From positions 4,216,001 to 4,280,000 of the forward strand of contig NZ_CP023439.1 in the NCBI RefSeq assembly GCF_002354895.1: a stretch of DNA of 64,000 nt. The letters run 5' to 3'. Below the pieces are notes generated by a model. The model did no database searches. It saw only the letters and a program-made list of their open reading frames with translations, and had not been told where the DNA came from. How positions within the stretch are numbered: the first letter of the stretch is position 1; each line of letters begins with the position of its first letter. This DNA comes from Thauera sp. K11. Lineage in GTDB: Bacteria > Pseudomonadota > Gammaproteobacteria > Burkholderiales > Rhodocyclaceae. Positions 18,497 to 27,422 of this stretch are shown here, one piece after another. The translations under genes were made by a program, and so were the position numbers.

Positions 18497-19203
18497 TGGC
18501 CGTTGACCTCGCGCACCACAGCGGGCAGATCGCCGGGCAGGCCGAGCGACAGCCAGCGCCCGGCGTCATGGTTGAGCGTGATGGTGCGGGAGCGCACGCG
18601 GCCGGCGTCGATGCCGGCCTGCGTCGCCCACTGGCGGATGCGGGCGTCCTCCTGGCGGCTGCCGACCATGTAGAGGTCGAAGGCGGTGCCGGCCGCCTGC
18701 AACTGGCGCACGCGCTGCTCGCACGGCGGGCACTCGGCCTTCACGAAAACCGCCAGCCGGCCCGAGCCCCGGTTGCCGGCGCCCGGCACCTTCGCGCCGG
18801 GCATGTTCACGCGCTGCTGTCCCGGATAGAGCCGCTTCCACGCCGCGTCGTAGGCCCGCTGGTACGCCAGCGTCTTGCCCACGCGCTTCGATTCCGCCTG
18901 CACCTGCAGCTCTGCATAGCGGTTGCGTTCCTCGTCGCTGCGCGCCTCGATGCCCAGCGCCGTCAGCGGATCGAGGTTCGGGGAATAGATGCCCAGCGGC
19001 CCCTGCATCAGTTGGCGGTAGCGCGCCCACTCCTCGGGGCGCAGGCCCCAATCGCGTGCCAGGCGCTCGTCCAGCGCAGCGTCGCTGCTGTTCTGCACCT
19101 GGGCGGGAACGGTGCGAGAGGACGCGACCGGCGCCGACTGCGCCGAGGCCGTGCCTGCGACAGCGGCGAGGATGGCGGCGAAGCAGATCGCGGCGTGCTT
19201 CAT
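18481..19203 (-). CDS. ICE protein with CPPC motif, PFL_4693 family (TIGR03759)
   Basis: A 240-residue periplasmic protein with a signal peptide at 1-21. A helical N-terminal half precedes a thioredoxin-like C-terminal half with a Cys-Pro-Pro-Cys active-site motif (Cys158, Cys161) in VKAECPPCEQ. The family sits at the start of MPF_G operons. The motif suggests a disulfide reductase or isomerase role, complementary to the CPFC DsbA-like protein. It overlaps the transglycosylase start by 16 nt. Confidence 0.88.
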   Translation of the reverse strand: MKHAAICFAAILAAVAGTASAQSAPVASSRTVPAQVQNSSDAALDERLARDWGLRPEEWARYRQLMQGPLGIYSPNLDPLTALGIEARSDEERNRYAELQVQAESKRVGKTLAYQRAYDAAWKRLYPGQQRVNMPGAKVPGAGNRGSGRLAVFVKAECPPCEQRVRQLQAAGTAFDLYMVGSRQEDARIRQWATQAGIDAGRVRSRTITLNHDAGRWLSLGLPGDLPAVVREVNGQWQRQ

Positions 19204-19212
19204 GGCCGGCTC

Positions 19213-19857
19213 CTATGGCAGCGCAAGGCGCTGGGTCTGGCCGTCCACGCGGAATACGGCGGCGCGCGCCTCGATCGCCAGCAGATGCCACGCGCCTACG
19301 GCATCGCCTTCGCGCAGCAGCCACACGTCCAGCACCGACGAGGCCTTGGGCGCCGCCACCGACAGGAAGCGCTCGCCGCCGCGCAGCTCCACGCCCACGA
19401 CGTTGAACGGCGGTTCGGGCACCTTGGGATTGGCCGGCTCGGCGGTGCGCCGGGGTGCCGCGGCAGGCGCGGCGGTTCGCTTCATGCGCGCTTCGAGGTC
19501 GCCCATGCGCGCCTGCAGCGCCTGCAAGTCGCCGGTATGGGCGTCTGCGGCCTGGGCCTGCTCGACCTGCGTCAGGCGCTCGTCCAGCGCCTTGTGCGCG
19601 GCCTCGAAGTCGGGCTGGGTGACAGGCTTGGGCTGGTTCTTCGAGGCCGCCGCCTGCTGTTCGAGTTCGGCGACGCGCGTGTTGAGCGCCTGCACGTGCG
19701 CATCCTGGGCGCTGGCCTGGCTCTGCTCGCTCAGGCGCGACAGGCCCACGCTGCTGACGACCGCGAGGATGCTCACGAGCAGCAGCCACGCGGTCGCTGC
19801 GATGTTCAACCAGCGCGCGCGGCCGGCGTTCTCGTCGGGAAGCTGCGGGATGGTCAT
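19213..19857 (-). CDS. Membrane-anchored coiled-coil ICE protein
   Basis: A 214-residue protein with one transmembrane helix at about 16-37, a coiled coil from about 40 to 125 rich in Ala, Gln and Glu, an Ala/Pro linker, and a small beta-rich C-terminal domain (about 150-214). This gene lies between pilL and the PFL_4693-type gene in related elements; function unknown. The ATG at 19857 overlaps the pilL stop by 4 nt, which decides it against the longer open frame to 19968. Confidence 0.75.
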   Translation of the reverse strand: MTIPQLPDENAGRARWLNIAATAWLLLVSILAVVSSVGLSRLSEQSQASAQDAHVQALNTRVAELEQQAAASKNQPKPVTQPDFEAAHKALDERLTQVEQAQAADAHTGDLQALQARMGDLEARMKRTAAPAAAPRRTAEPANPKVPEPPFNVVGVELRGGERFLSVAAPKASSVLDVWLLREGDAVGAWHLLAIEARAAVFRVDGQTQRLALP

Positions 19858-20456
19858 GGCTGGGCCTCCTGGGGCACGTGGGGTTCGGCGGCCGGCGCGC
19901 TCGATGCGGCAGCCGCAGGAATGGGGCTGGCGCCCGGCGCACGCGCAGTCGTCAGGCGCGCGAAGCACACCGCGCGCGCAGCGTCATCGACGGACAGATC
20001 CCAGGCCGGACCGGCCAGCGCCAGCAGGGCATCGCGCAGCGGCAGTGGCCCGAGCCGCAGGTGCGCCGCCGGCAGCGGCAGCGTGAACAGCGAAGCGGCG
20101 TCCGGCGCATCGCAAAGGCGGTAGCCGGTGCGCAGCAGCACGTGCCGCAGGGCATCGCCGACGCTCGCGTCCAAGGTCGGCGGAATCGAAATCTCGATCA
20201 CCTGCCGCAGCAGGTCGCGCTGCGCCGGTTCCGGCACCATCTCGACCAGCGTGTAGCGCCCATAACGGGCCACCGGGATCAGGCTCGGCTCGGGCTCCGG
20301 GGCGATGGTCCTGACCAACACCGCAGGCTCGGGAATCGAGTCAGGGGCAGTCGGGGTGCTCGCCGTGCCCGTGGCGGCGCAGCCGGTGATGAGCACGCAG
20401 CCAACCAGCAAGGCAGGCGCAGCCAGGCGATGAACGACGCAGGTGAGTGGTTGCAT
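19854..20456 (-). CDS. pilL: PilL N-terminal-type lipoprotein of the conjugation operon (TIGR03748)
   Basis: A 200-residue lipoprotein with lipobox LITGC, so Cys26 is lipidated. A periplasmic domain with a YGRYTLVEMVPEPAQRDLL segment follows, then a region resembling secretin/STN N-terminal domains (about 95-165) and a low-complexity Ala/Pro tail. This is the PilL N-terminal type encoded first in PFGI-1-class transfer operons. It has AGGGA 8 nt before the ATG. The 163 nt upstream, ending at the helicase terminator, must contain the operon promoter, but I see no clear -35/-10 pair. Confidence 0.85.
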   Translation of the reverse strand: MQPLTCVVHRLAAPALLVGCVLITGCAATGTASTPTAPDSIPEPAVLVRTIAPEPEPSLIPVARYGRYTLVEMVPEPAQRDLLRQVIEISIPPTLDASVGDALRHVLLRTGYRLCDAPDAASLFTLPLPAAHLRLGPLPLRDALLALAGPAWDLSVDDAARAVCFARLTTARAPGASPIPAAAASSAPAAEPHVPQEAQP

Positions 20457-20571
20457 GGGGCAGTTCCCTGGAACACGGAGCCCTCACCATCGCCGCCGCA
20501 GGGCGTTGGGGCAGCAAACAAAGGGAACTGGCATGCGCCCGACTTCATGGCCTGCCGTCGATGTGCAGAAC

Positions 20572-20607
20572 AAAAAAGAAGCCGGCGCCCCGAAGGGCAG
20601 CCGGCGT
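20572..20607 (-). terminator. Rho-independent terminator after the helicase gene
   Basis: On the minus strand a GC-rich stem (CGCCGGC with GCCGGC, plus GCCC/GGGC closing on a TTCG tetraloop) is followed by TTCTTTTTTG. It begins about 12 nt past the helicase stop codon and separates the accessory region from the transfer operon. Confidence 0.85.
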
Positions 20608-20619
20608 GGGTGGGTGGGA

Positions 20620-22901
20620 TCAGGCCGCGACGAGTTGCCGGGCCAGTGCCACCTCGACGGAATCACCGTCCTGGTTCAGCACATCCAGTCCCGACTCGGG
20701 CACGTCTCCCGACGTGCTCTGCGAGACCATGATCTTTCGCGCCATCAGCCCCAGGCAGGTCATCTGCGAGGAAGCCGCATAGCCGAGGTAGATCACGCGA
20801 ACCGGCAGCTTCTGGCCGATGCGCCATGAGCGCCGGGCCGCCTGCTGCAGGCTGTAGACGTTGTAGCCCGACTGCATGAACACGATCGTCGGAAACTCCA
20901 ACAGATCGAGACCCGTCTTGACCAGCTCCGGGTTCGTGACGAGCACGTCGATGCCACGGTCCAACTGCTCGGCGATCCAGTCTTCGCGACGGCTGGCGTC
21001 TACGCTCGCGCGCAACACCGCCACCTTGAAGCCCTCCTGCTCCAGCAGCACCTTCAAACGCGACGTGGTGTCGCGCGTTCCGGTGTAGACCGAGTAGACC
21101 AGCGTCTTGCGACCCGCAGCCTTCTCCTGCTTGCAGATCTCGATCAGCTCGCGCTCCTTGGGCATCACCTCCAGCTCGTTGAACTGAGCCGGGACGAAGG
21201 CCAAGGTCTGGCGCGTGCGAGGGTGCACCACCGTCTCCGACCGGAAGCAGCAATCCGGCCAGGCCAGCAGCACGTTGAGGACCACGCCGAGCAGCGTCGT
21301 GTCGCGCTTGGCCAGCGCCTGTTTCAGCGCCGAGGTCAGACGAAACGACAGATCGCGATAGGCCGCGGCTTGCGCCGTGTCCATCGCCACCTCGCGGAAC
21401 TCCTCGTCGTAGGACGGCAGCACGTTGCCGCCAATGTCCTTGAGCTTGAGGAATACCGTGAACGGCAGGACGCAACGCAGCACGCCCTTCGGGCCGAAGC
21501 CCGGCGCCTTGACCGTGCGCACCGAAACCTTGGTGCCCTTGGCCGTCTTGTGCGCCGTGCCCGTGCTCTCGGAATAGATGTCCTTGAGGATGCCGTGATC
21601 GCGCATGAACGCCATCGCGGCCGAGGTCATGCTGCCGCTCTTGGTCGGGCGGTAGCCGTCTTCGATCATTCGCCCCGGCAGGGCTCGGAACAGCAGGTGG
21701 AACAGGTCGTCGCCGTAGCCGCCCATCAGCGTGCCGGTGAGCAGCAGCGTCTTGCGTGCCTTGGCCGCCAAAACCCCCATCGCTTGGCCCTGTGCGGAGC
21801 CGCCGTTCTTGTACTCGTGCGCCTCGTCGGCGATGAGCAAATCGAACGTGCCTTGCGGCAGGTAGCGTTTGACGAATTCGGACGGCTGGTAGCCGCCTTC
21901 GCCGAAGCCGAACTCCATGTTCGCCATCGCCCGCTCCATGCGGTGCGCCTGACGATCCGAGAAGACCAGCTCGCCCTTGGCATCCATGAGGTTGATGAAC
22001 TCGTGGATGTTGTCGCCCAGCATCGAGGCCAGGAAGCCGTCGCCGAACTTCTTCATCAGCTTCTGCGCGGTGACTTCCCCGATGGTCGGGATGCGCTGCA
22101 AGGCTTTGAAGACGGCCGTGGACTGGTCGCTGGCGGACAGGCTCCGCGGTCGCATCAGCGTCCACAGTGGTGCGGCGCAATGGCTGCACCGGCGGCGGTA
22201 GTCCTCGGCTTCGAGTTCGACCGGGTTGATCGGCTCGCCGTCGAGGTTGGTGATGACCTGGCCGCAGTCCGGGCATGCGCCCACTTCGCCGTGCCGCGTG
22301 CGCCGCACGTTGAAGACGGGCTTCCAGTGGAACCCCATGCGCATGCGCACGCGCCCGAGCACGTAGAACTCCTGGCCGCGTACCGGCACGCCCAACTGCT
22401 CGCGCAGCTTGATGAGCTTGACCAGCGTGTCCGGGCCATTGAGCACCCAGACCTTGGCACCGGCCACCGTCTCCTGGATTTCCCGGCGCCACTTGTAGAC
22501 CAGGTGGGGCGGTGAGAGGACCAGCGTGCGACGGTAGCCTTCGGCGTGCAGCACGGCCGCCGTGGCAATGCCAACGGTGGTCTTGCCGCAGCCCATTTCG
22601 CCATTGACGATCGCGGCGCGTTCGCCGCGGTCGGCCAGCAGCTCGGTGACGGCATGCACCACCTCGGCTTGCGCGCCGAACAGCTTGCGCTTGAGACTGG
22701 CCAGCACGAGCTGGCGATGCGGCCGGGCCTGGCCGGCGTAGACGGGGGGTTGGCGCGGTTGAGCGAGTCCAGCAGCTCGTCGCCGAATTCGGCAACGAAA
22801 TCCTGGAGGCTCATCGCCAGGGGAGAAGCAGCCGCTTCGAGCAGATCGCCCTGGACGGGCGTGCCATCGGCGGCGGAAACAACGTCGGTATCGAGGGACA
22901 T
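20620..22901 (-). CDS. SNF2-like DEAD/DEAH helicase of ICE (frameshifted as given)
   Basis: A roughly 760-residue superfamily 2 ATPase. N-terminal residues (MSLDTD...FGDELLDSLNRANPP) are in one frame; the rest, starting VYAGQARPHRQL, is in the next. The shift lies in the run of six C on the minus strand (22744-22749), where a seventh C restores an unbroken protein. Walker A is GEMGCGKTT, followed by a zinc-ribbon-like CPDCG/CSHC pair, a DEAHEYKNG box, and a C-terminal helicase domain ending in RRSWRIGQ (motif VI type). A probable role is DNA or nucleoprotein remodelling during ICE replication or transfer. Start 22901 has TTTGGAGC upstream. It may be a true loss of function or a sequencing error. 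Confidence 0.8.
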
Positions 22902-22921
22902 GGTGATGCTCCAAATGAAAT

Positions 22922-22959
22922 GGGGCATGCACCTCCCCTGCGGGGCGATTGCATGCCCC
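22922..22959 (-). promoter_or_regulatory. Leader hairpin before the helicase gene
   Basis: A perfect 10-bp stem (GGGGCATGCA/TGCATGCCCC) encloses a smaller CCCC-TGC-GGGG hairpin. It lies just upstream of the ribosome binding site of the gene starting at 22901. It is one of a set of leaders with similar architecture but unrelated sequence. Confidence 0.55.
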
Positions 22960-23003
22960 GTGGTGGGAAGAGAAGAACGGCGCGTGGCCGCGGTAGATGA
23001 AGA

Positions 23004-23309
23004 TCAGTATTCGCTGGGCAACAGCAGCGTGGTCACGCTGCGATCCCATTCGGTGATGATCCAAAGCTTCAGGTCGGGCGCGACCTGGTAGGACGAGAAC
23101 AGCCGATCCTCGCCGGAGCGCAACGCGGCATCGTTCTGCCGCCGGTCGCTGTCGTCGAGGTCGCCCCAATCGCCGCTGAGATGGCGGCAGAGGTACGGGG
23201 TCGGGTTGAGCCGGCCCTGCCGGACCAGCGCGTCAATGCCGCAGGTCATGACAAGGTGACCGGGGGCAAAGCGTGCTTGCAACGCCACGTTGAGAACTGC
23301 GAATGCCAT
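23004..23309 (-). CDS. Hypothetical ICE accessory protein
   Basis: A 101-residue soluble protein. It has an LVMTCGIDALVRQG motif, a Tyr-Leu-Cys-Arg-His sequence, and an acidic WGDLDDSDRRQND segment typical of small plasmid- and ICE-borne proteins of unknown function found beside the helicase and DUF6094-like genes. A strong AAGGAG precedes the ATG at 23309. It is probably a single-gene transcription unit with its own leader hairpin. No biochemical role can be inferred. Confidence 0.75.
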   Translation of the reverse strand: MAFAVLNVALQARFAPGHLVMTCGIDALVRQGRLNPTPYLCRHLSGDWGDLDDSDRRQNDAALRSGEDRLFSSYQVAPDLKLWIITEWDRSVTTLLLPSEY

Positions 23310-23333
23310 GGTGTTTCTCCTTCGGATGAAAGA

Positions 23334-23367
23334 GGGGCCACGGCACCCGGCGGGGTGACATGGCCCC
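23334..23367 (-). promoter_or_regulatory. Leader hairpin before the 101-aa gene
   Basis: The outer stem is GGGGCCA/TGGCCCC and the inner stem CACCC-GGC-GGGGTG, nested as in the helicase leader but with a different sequence. It ends 25 nt before the start codon at 23309, just above the AAGGAG site. Confidence 0.55.
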
Positions 23368-23421
23368 GTTGGGTGGATGAGTTGGTGGATGAAGCGACGG
23401 CGAACCGTCAGGGAACAGCGA

Positions 23422-24537
23422 TCAGCGGATGGTCAGCACCTCGCCACACGTCGACGAGCCCGGCGTCATGTCCCAGGCGCGGATGACCGGCACGAACTTG
23501 TCGGTCAGGATGCGCGTCTCGGCCACGGTGCCGTCGTCGCGCTCGGTGTACTCCGTCTGCAAGGTCTTCTCCTTGTGCGTGTCGCCCTTGACGACGAGCA
23601 CGCGGCCCGTCTTAGACTTCACCACGCCGGAAATCGCACCCGCGGCGAGCGCTAAGGCGAGATGCCAATGCGATAACCCTCGCGCCGGGGACCGCAGCGA
23701 CTGCTGCGCGGCGCCAAGGTGCGTGTCGAGCGTCGGCCAGAGTCCTTGCAGCCGGCCGACTTCATCGGCGAACTGCTCGGGCTCCATCGTCACGCGGTAG
23801 AAGTGCTCCGGCTCGGCCGTGGCAGGCACCGTGTACGGCAGGAACGGCCATTCAACCGGCAGTTCCTCCGCTTCGGCGTCGCCTTGCCCGATCTGCAACA
23901 GCAGCGCGCGCGTGGCCTTGCACGAATCCGATACCTGGTCACGCTGGCGAACCTTGCGACCGAAGATCACGATTTGCCTGAACTGCGCGTCCACCGCGCG
24001 GTAGATGCGCAGCTCGGCGAAGTGCCGGGTCAGCCATCCGACCAGCTCGGCATCGAGCACATAGTGCGGCACGATGTAGATCAGCACGCCGCCGTATTGC
24101 AGCAGCGGCAGCGCCTTCTGATAGAACAGCTTTTCCAGCCTGGCGCGGCCCTGGCTCTGGTAGCCGACGTTGCCGTTGGCATCCTTGGACAGGTCGCCAT
24201 ACGGCGGGTTGAGCCACAGCAGGCCGAAACTCTGCCGGCTGATCAGCGTGTCCATCAGGTCGCCGTGGATGCAGCGATCGACCAACTGCCGGGCGTGGCG
24301 TGCACGCTCGGCCTCGTACTCGACGGCGAAGGCCTGGACCCGCTCGCGCCCGAGGGCGTGCGCGGCTTCGGCGATCGCCACGCCTTCGCCGGCGCAGGGA
24401 TCGAGGATGCACAGCGGTCCGGCCGAGGCCTCGGCGGGCGCCAGTGCGGCGAGTGCTCTTTCGAGCGTGGGTTCATCCGTGGGGAAGTACCCGTTCTTGA
24501 TGAAGTTGCGGGCGAGCCGCGGGAACATGAGGGCCAT
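23422..24537 (-). CDS. DUF6094-type class I methyltransferase-like protein
   Basis: A 371-residue protein with an SAM-binding fold. Motif I-like CILDPCAGEGVAIAEAA is near residues 44-60 and the catalytic-type NPPYGD (motif IV of N6-adenine or N4-cytosine methyltransferases) near 118. The C-terminal half is less typical. Related ICE and plasmid proteins are annotated as DUF6094. It may modify DNA to protect the element from host restriction, but no partner restriction gene is visible. ATG 24537 has AGGAG upstream; the frame open to 24666 has no better start. Confidence 0.8.
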   Translation of the reverse strand: MALMFPRLARNFIKNGYFPTDEPTLERALAALAPAEASAGPLCILDPCAGEGVAIAEAAHALGRERVQAFAVEYEAERARHARQLVDRCIHGDLMDTLISRQSFGLLWLNPPYGDLSKDANGNVGYQSQGRARLEKLFYQKALPLLQYGGVLIYIVPHYVLDAELVGWLTRHFAELRIYRAVDAQFRQIVIFGRKVRQRDQVSDSCKATRALLLQIGQGDAEAEELPVEWPFLPYTVPATAEPEHFYRVTMEPEQFADEVGRLQGLWPTLDTHLGAAQQSLRSPARGLSHWHLALALAAGAISGVVKSKTGRVLVVKGDTHKEKTLQTEYTERDDGTVAETRILTDKFVPVIRAWDMTPGSSTCGEVLTIR

Positions 24538-24563
24538 GGGAATCTCCTGAAGATGAAGGGATG

Positions 24564-24587
24564 CGGACATGCGCGCGTGCATGTCCG
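24564..24587 (-). promoter_or_regulatory. Leader hairpin before the methyltransferase gene
   Basis: A perfect 9-bp stem (CGGACATGC/GCATGTCCG) with a 6-nt loop, ending 26 nt before the start codon at 24537 and just above its AGGAG. Confidence 0.55.
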
Positions 24588-24598
24588 GTGAAGGAACC

Positions 24599-25255
24599 TC
24601 AAGCCACCGCTTCGAGCGGGCGGGCCGAGGGCATGCGGCTGACGGGCGTGTCGGCGACCAGCGCACCGCTGCGGATCAGGCCGCCCAGCACCTGGGTCAG
24701 CGTCGGCACGTCGATGGCGAGCCGATGGCCTTCCAGGGGACCGAGGGCGAACGGCAGGCGCGTCAGCATTGACTTCGCCTGCAGCAGCTCCAGCACGCCA
24801 TCGCGCCAGGGATCGAGAAGCGGCAGCGGGCAGGTGTCCCGCACCAGCCTCCACATCCGGTCGAGCCGGTGCGCGGAGCCGCGGGGCAGGAGCGCCAGCG
24901 CGCTGGCGTTGGCCTTGTCGGGCTTGACGCAGCGCCGATCGAACAGCCAGATGTTGGTCAGCGAGCCGAACAGCGTGCGCCGGTAGGCGCGTGCGCTGCG
25001 CTTTTCCAGGTTCTCGACGTTGCCGACGAAGACCGGGATGCTCGCGCCCTGCTCGGTGATGACGTGGAACTGGTCCAGTCCCTGCTCGTCCCGGCCCAGG
25101 GTGAGGCGGGCCAGGAATCCCTGGACGGCGGTGTCGCGCGACCAGAGAGAGATGAAGACCAGGTTGCCGTTCTCGTCACCGACGACGCCATCGGCCATCA
25201 GGTCGGGGCATTCGTCGATGCGATAGAGCGTCTTGGGGGAAGAAGGTGCAGGCAT
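24599..25255 (-). CDS. Hypothetical ICE accessory protein
   Basis: A 218-residue soluble protein with no recognisable domain. The N-terminal half is beta-rich (LYRIDECPDLMADGVVGDENGNLVFISLW) and the C-terminal half helical. It carries a conserved-looking WLFDRRCVKPDKANASALALLPRG segment around 100. Proteins of this kind recur beside the DUF6094 and DUF932 genes in this ICE family. The ATG at 25255 follows a leader with an inverted repeat (25297-25311) and, further up, three-hairpin element copy B. Confidence 0.7.
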   Translation of the reverse strand: MPAPSSPKTLYRIDECPDLMADGVVGDENGNLVFISLWSRDTAVQGFLARLTLGRDEQGLDQFHVITEQGASIPVFVGNVENLEKRSARAYRRTLFGSLTNIWLFDRRCVKPDKANASALALLPRGSAHRLDRMWRLVRDTCPLPLLDPWRDGVLELLQAKSMLTRLPFALGPLEGHRLAIDVPTLTQVLGGLIRSGALVADTPVSRMPSARPLEAVA

Positions 25256-25360
25256 GGTGATGTCCTCGAAGTGAGCGGAGACAGCACCACCCGCTAGGGC
25301 AGTCACTGCCCCAGGGGGATGAAAGAAGACGCGGTGAACGTCGTTGTGAAGAATCAGACC

Positions 25361-25426
25361 GTGCGTCGCAACGCACCGTAGCCTTGAAGGTCTGGGCTAC
25401 CTGGGCATGTTGTCGGCTACGCCGAC
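25361..25426 (-). promoter_or_regulatory. Three-hairpin leader element, copy B
   Basis: H0 is GTGCGT-CGCA-ACGCAC (25361-25376; TGCG loop on the minus strand). H1 is GTAGCC/GGCTAC (25378-25400) with loop TTGAAGGTC. The conserved CTGGGCATG is at 25401-25409, and H2 is GTCGGC/GCCGAC (25412-25426). It lies about 105-170 nt upstream of the start at 25255. This is the clearest copy of the family. Confidence 0.65.
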
Positions 25427-25540
25427 GGACACGAGTCATAGCCTGCGCCAAGCTGCGTACACCGCGTGAGCGAAAAACCGACCCGGCGCCCAACCCTGTT
25501 TGCGCTGGCGCATCGCCCGCGGCGCCGGAAGGACGGCCGC

Positions 25541-25572
25541 AAAAGAAAACCGCCCCGGGGACACCGAGGCGG
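25541..25572 (-). terminator. Orphan terminator-like hairpin
   Basis: On the minus strand CCGCC...GGCGG is followed by TTTTCTTTTG. It lies between the DUF932 terminator (25714) and the next gene's leader, with no convincing gene ending in front of it. It may terminate a small RNA, or be a second terminator for the DUF932 transcript. The 25256-25756 gap otherwise holds only leader element B and the DUF932 terminator. Confidence 0.45.
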
Positions 25573-25713
25573 CAAAGATGACTGCTTGGCTCAGGGAGGA
25601 AAAGCCAGGGAGGTATGCAGTCGAATCTCGATTTTCGAGGCAGCCGCGAATTGCCGCATTAGGGTTACACCGAACCAAATGGAACACGGTGCGCTGGCAG
25701 CACAGCACCAGCC

Positions 25714-25750
25714 AAAAAAAAGCGGACCATGCCGTGAGGCACGATCCGCT
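25714..25750 (-). terminator. Strong rho-independent terminator after the DUF932 gene
   Basis: On the minus strand AGCGGATCGTGCC pairs with GGCATGGTCCGCT across a 4-nt loop and is followed by eight T. It starts 7 nt past the stop codon at 25757. Confidence 0.9.
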
Positions 25751-25756
25751 TGTGGG

Positions 25757-26584
25757 TCAGGCTTTGAGCTGGCGTAGGCCGTCCGCGAGCAGCCACAGCG
25801 CCCGGTTGAGCCGGACGTTCTGGTCGATGCCCTGGACGGCTCGCGTGCGCTGCCGGCGCCCGTTGGCAGCACGGCCGCTCAGGCCGCCCTTGACCAGGTT
25901 CTCCTGGACTCTGTTGAAGACAGTCCACAGGTCGGCGCGGTTGTCGTCGTAACGACGGGGCCGCAGGATCTGGGTCTCCGTGATGGGCAAGGCCTTGCCC
26001 GAATCGTCGTACTTCAAGGTCAGCGCCGACCTGGCGAAGACCTCGGCCTCGCCGTTGTCCAGCGTGATGCCCTGCATGGCGTCGCGCGAGTCCTGCACGC
26101 GCTCGAAGCCGTGCAGCACCTCGTAGGCGCCTTCGATCACGTGATCGGTGACGTTGCCCTTGTGGGGCACCCGCACGTCGGCGAAGGTGTCGCCGCACAC
26201 CAGGCCGTTGTGGCAGACGAATCTGAACAGGCCCGCGAGCATCTGGTAGCTGCTGCTGCCGTCGTGCGAGTTGAGCAGGATGATCTCGTTCGCCTCGGCG
26301 CCGTTGATCTGGCTGGCGTGGCGAAGGCGCAGCATGTGCTTGGTGTAGTCGCGGCGGTCCTCGTGCCGCACGCGGGTCTGGCACACCATGAACGGCTGGA
26401 AGCCTTCCTTGCGCAGTTCAGTCAGCACAGCCGCCGTGGGGATGTAGCTGTACCGTTCGGAGCGGCTTTCGTGCGGGGTGTCCGCGAAGATGGACGGGGC
26501 CACGGTGCGAATCTGATCATCCGACAGCGGATAGTCGGCGCGCAGCACCGGGGAGCGAAAAGCGAAGCGGGAAGCGAGTTGCAT
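25757..26584 (-). CDS. DUF932 (YfjQ-like) protein
   Basis: A 275-residue soluble protein of the DUF932 family, common on plasmids and ICEs. Family features are IFADTPHESRSERYSYIPTA near the N terminus, a central LNSHDGSSSYQMLAGLFRFVCHNGLV, and a basic C-terminal region. The YfjQ/YkfF-type proteins are of unknown function and resemble phage LGT-type proteins. It is a single-gene unit with a strong terminator. The start at 26584 has AAGGAG upstream. Confidence 0.85.
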   Translation of the reverse strand: MQLASRFAFRSPVLRADYPLSDDQIRTVAPSIFADTPHESRSERYSYIPTAAVLTELRKEGFQPFMVCQTRVRHEDRRDYTKHMLRLRHASQINGAEANEIILLNSHDGSSSYQMLAGLFRFVCHNGLVCGDTFADVRVPHKGNVTDHVIEGAYEVLHGFERVQDSRDAMQGITLDNGEAEVFARSALTLKYDDSGKALPITETQILRPRRYDDNRADLWTVFNRVQENLVKGGLSGRAANGRRQRTRAVQGIDQNVRLNRALWLLADGLRQLKA

Positions 26585-26654
26585 GATGATCTCCTTGCGG
26601 AATGAAGCAATCGGTATCCAGCGGCCGAGGCCGGATGCGCGGATTGCATGGGAC

Positions 26655-26680
26655 GAAGAAAAGCCCTGCTGAACAGGGCC
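26655..26680 (-). terminator. Rho-independent terminator after the 89-aa gene
   Basis: On the minus strand GCCCTG-TTCAG-CAGGGC is followed by TTTTCTTCG, starting about 40 nt past the stop at 26720. It lies in the leader region of the DUF932 gene. Confidence 0.75.
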
Positions 26681-26719
26681 TGATGGAAGGGATGAAGAAG
26701 CGCGTCGCTGGGAAGCGGC

Positions 26720-26989
26720 CTATGGGTTCTGAACCGGCTCCCAGCCTCGGCTATGCGGGTTGAAGCAAAGCGCTTCCTGGCCTTTAAGGATCGGCGTGAA
26801 GCCTTCGAGGAAGATGTAGCGCAAGTACAGGGCGCGGTAGGTCAGTGCCTGCCACGCCTGTTCTTCGCTCAGGCCGTTGGCGATGAAGTGCTCGCGCAGT
26901 TCGTCGTCGTCGGAAACCTCGTTGTTGGCCAACTGGTCTTCGACGAAGCGAAGCAGCTCGGGCGGCAAGGACGACATGAGGGTGTCCAT
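26720..26989 (-). CDS. Small acidic ICE protein (hypothetical)
   Basis: An 89-residue acidic protein, mostly helical (LPPELLRFVEDQLANNEVSDDDELREHF), with a C-terminal NPHSRGWEPVQNP. I recognise no domain. It lies 7 nt downstream of the next gene and is probably co-transcribed with it. The ATG at 26989 starts the conserved-looking part; the frame is open to 27052 but the extra residues look like shadow sequence. Confidence 0.7.
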   Translation of the reverse strand: MDTLMSSLPPELLRFVEDQLANNEVSDDDELREHFIANGLSEEQAWQALTYRALYLRYIFLEGFTPILKGQEALCFNPHSRGWEPVQNP

Positions 26990-26996
26990 GTGCGCC

Positions 26997-27389
26997 TCAG
27001 TCGGTGGCTGCATCGCCGGCCGCTTTGCGCGTCGGCTGCTGGTGGAAGGCATGCACCCTTGCGCGCCAGGTGGCGCAGCGCTGCGGCGCCATGTCGAGAT
27101 AGCGCAGCGGGCACGAGTAGTAGTACGGGTGCTCGGCCTCGACCAGGAACTTGTAGCCCCATTCGCGGCCCTCGCTTTCCAGCAGATGGCAGCCGATCAA
27201 GGTGGCCGACTCGCCGGGTGCGAGACCCAGGACACCGGCCTGCTTGGCGGTGACGCGCACCACCGTCCACAGCACGTTGCCGACCAGCGTGTGGTCGATG
27301 ACCTCACTGCACGACCGCTCGGTTTCCTCGGTTGCGGTCAGCTCGCGGATCAACTGATCGCGCGTCAATCGAACGAATGTCCAGCCCAT
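26997..27389 (-). CDS. Hypothetical ICE accessory protein
   Basis: A 130-residue soluble protein beginning MGWTFVRLTRDQLIREL, with LLESEGREWGYKFLVEAEHPYYYSCPLRYL near 75-105 and a basic tail. It is a recurrent small protein of PFGI-1/ICEclc accessory regions; no function is known. ATG 27389 is preceded by AGGAGT and, further up, by a 10-bp hairpin. It forms a two-gene unit with the 89-residue protein. Confidence 0.75.
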   Translation of the reverse strand: MGWTFVRLTRDQLIRELTATEETERSCSEVIDHTLVGNVLWTVVRVTAKQAGVLGLAPGESATLIGCHLLESEGREWGYKFLVEAEHPYYYSCPLRYLDMAPQRCATWRARVHAFHQQPTRKAAGDAATD

Positions 27390-27422
27390 GGAATGACTCC
27401 TGTGAGAAAGGGCCGGAGTCCT

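Noticed and set aside
25436..25708. 90-codon minus-strand frame in the DUF932/218-aa gap
   Set aside because: It runs through leader element B and the orphan hairpin, and no homology or start signal is visible.
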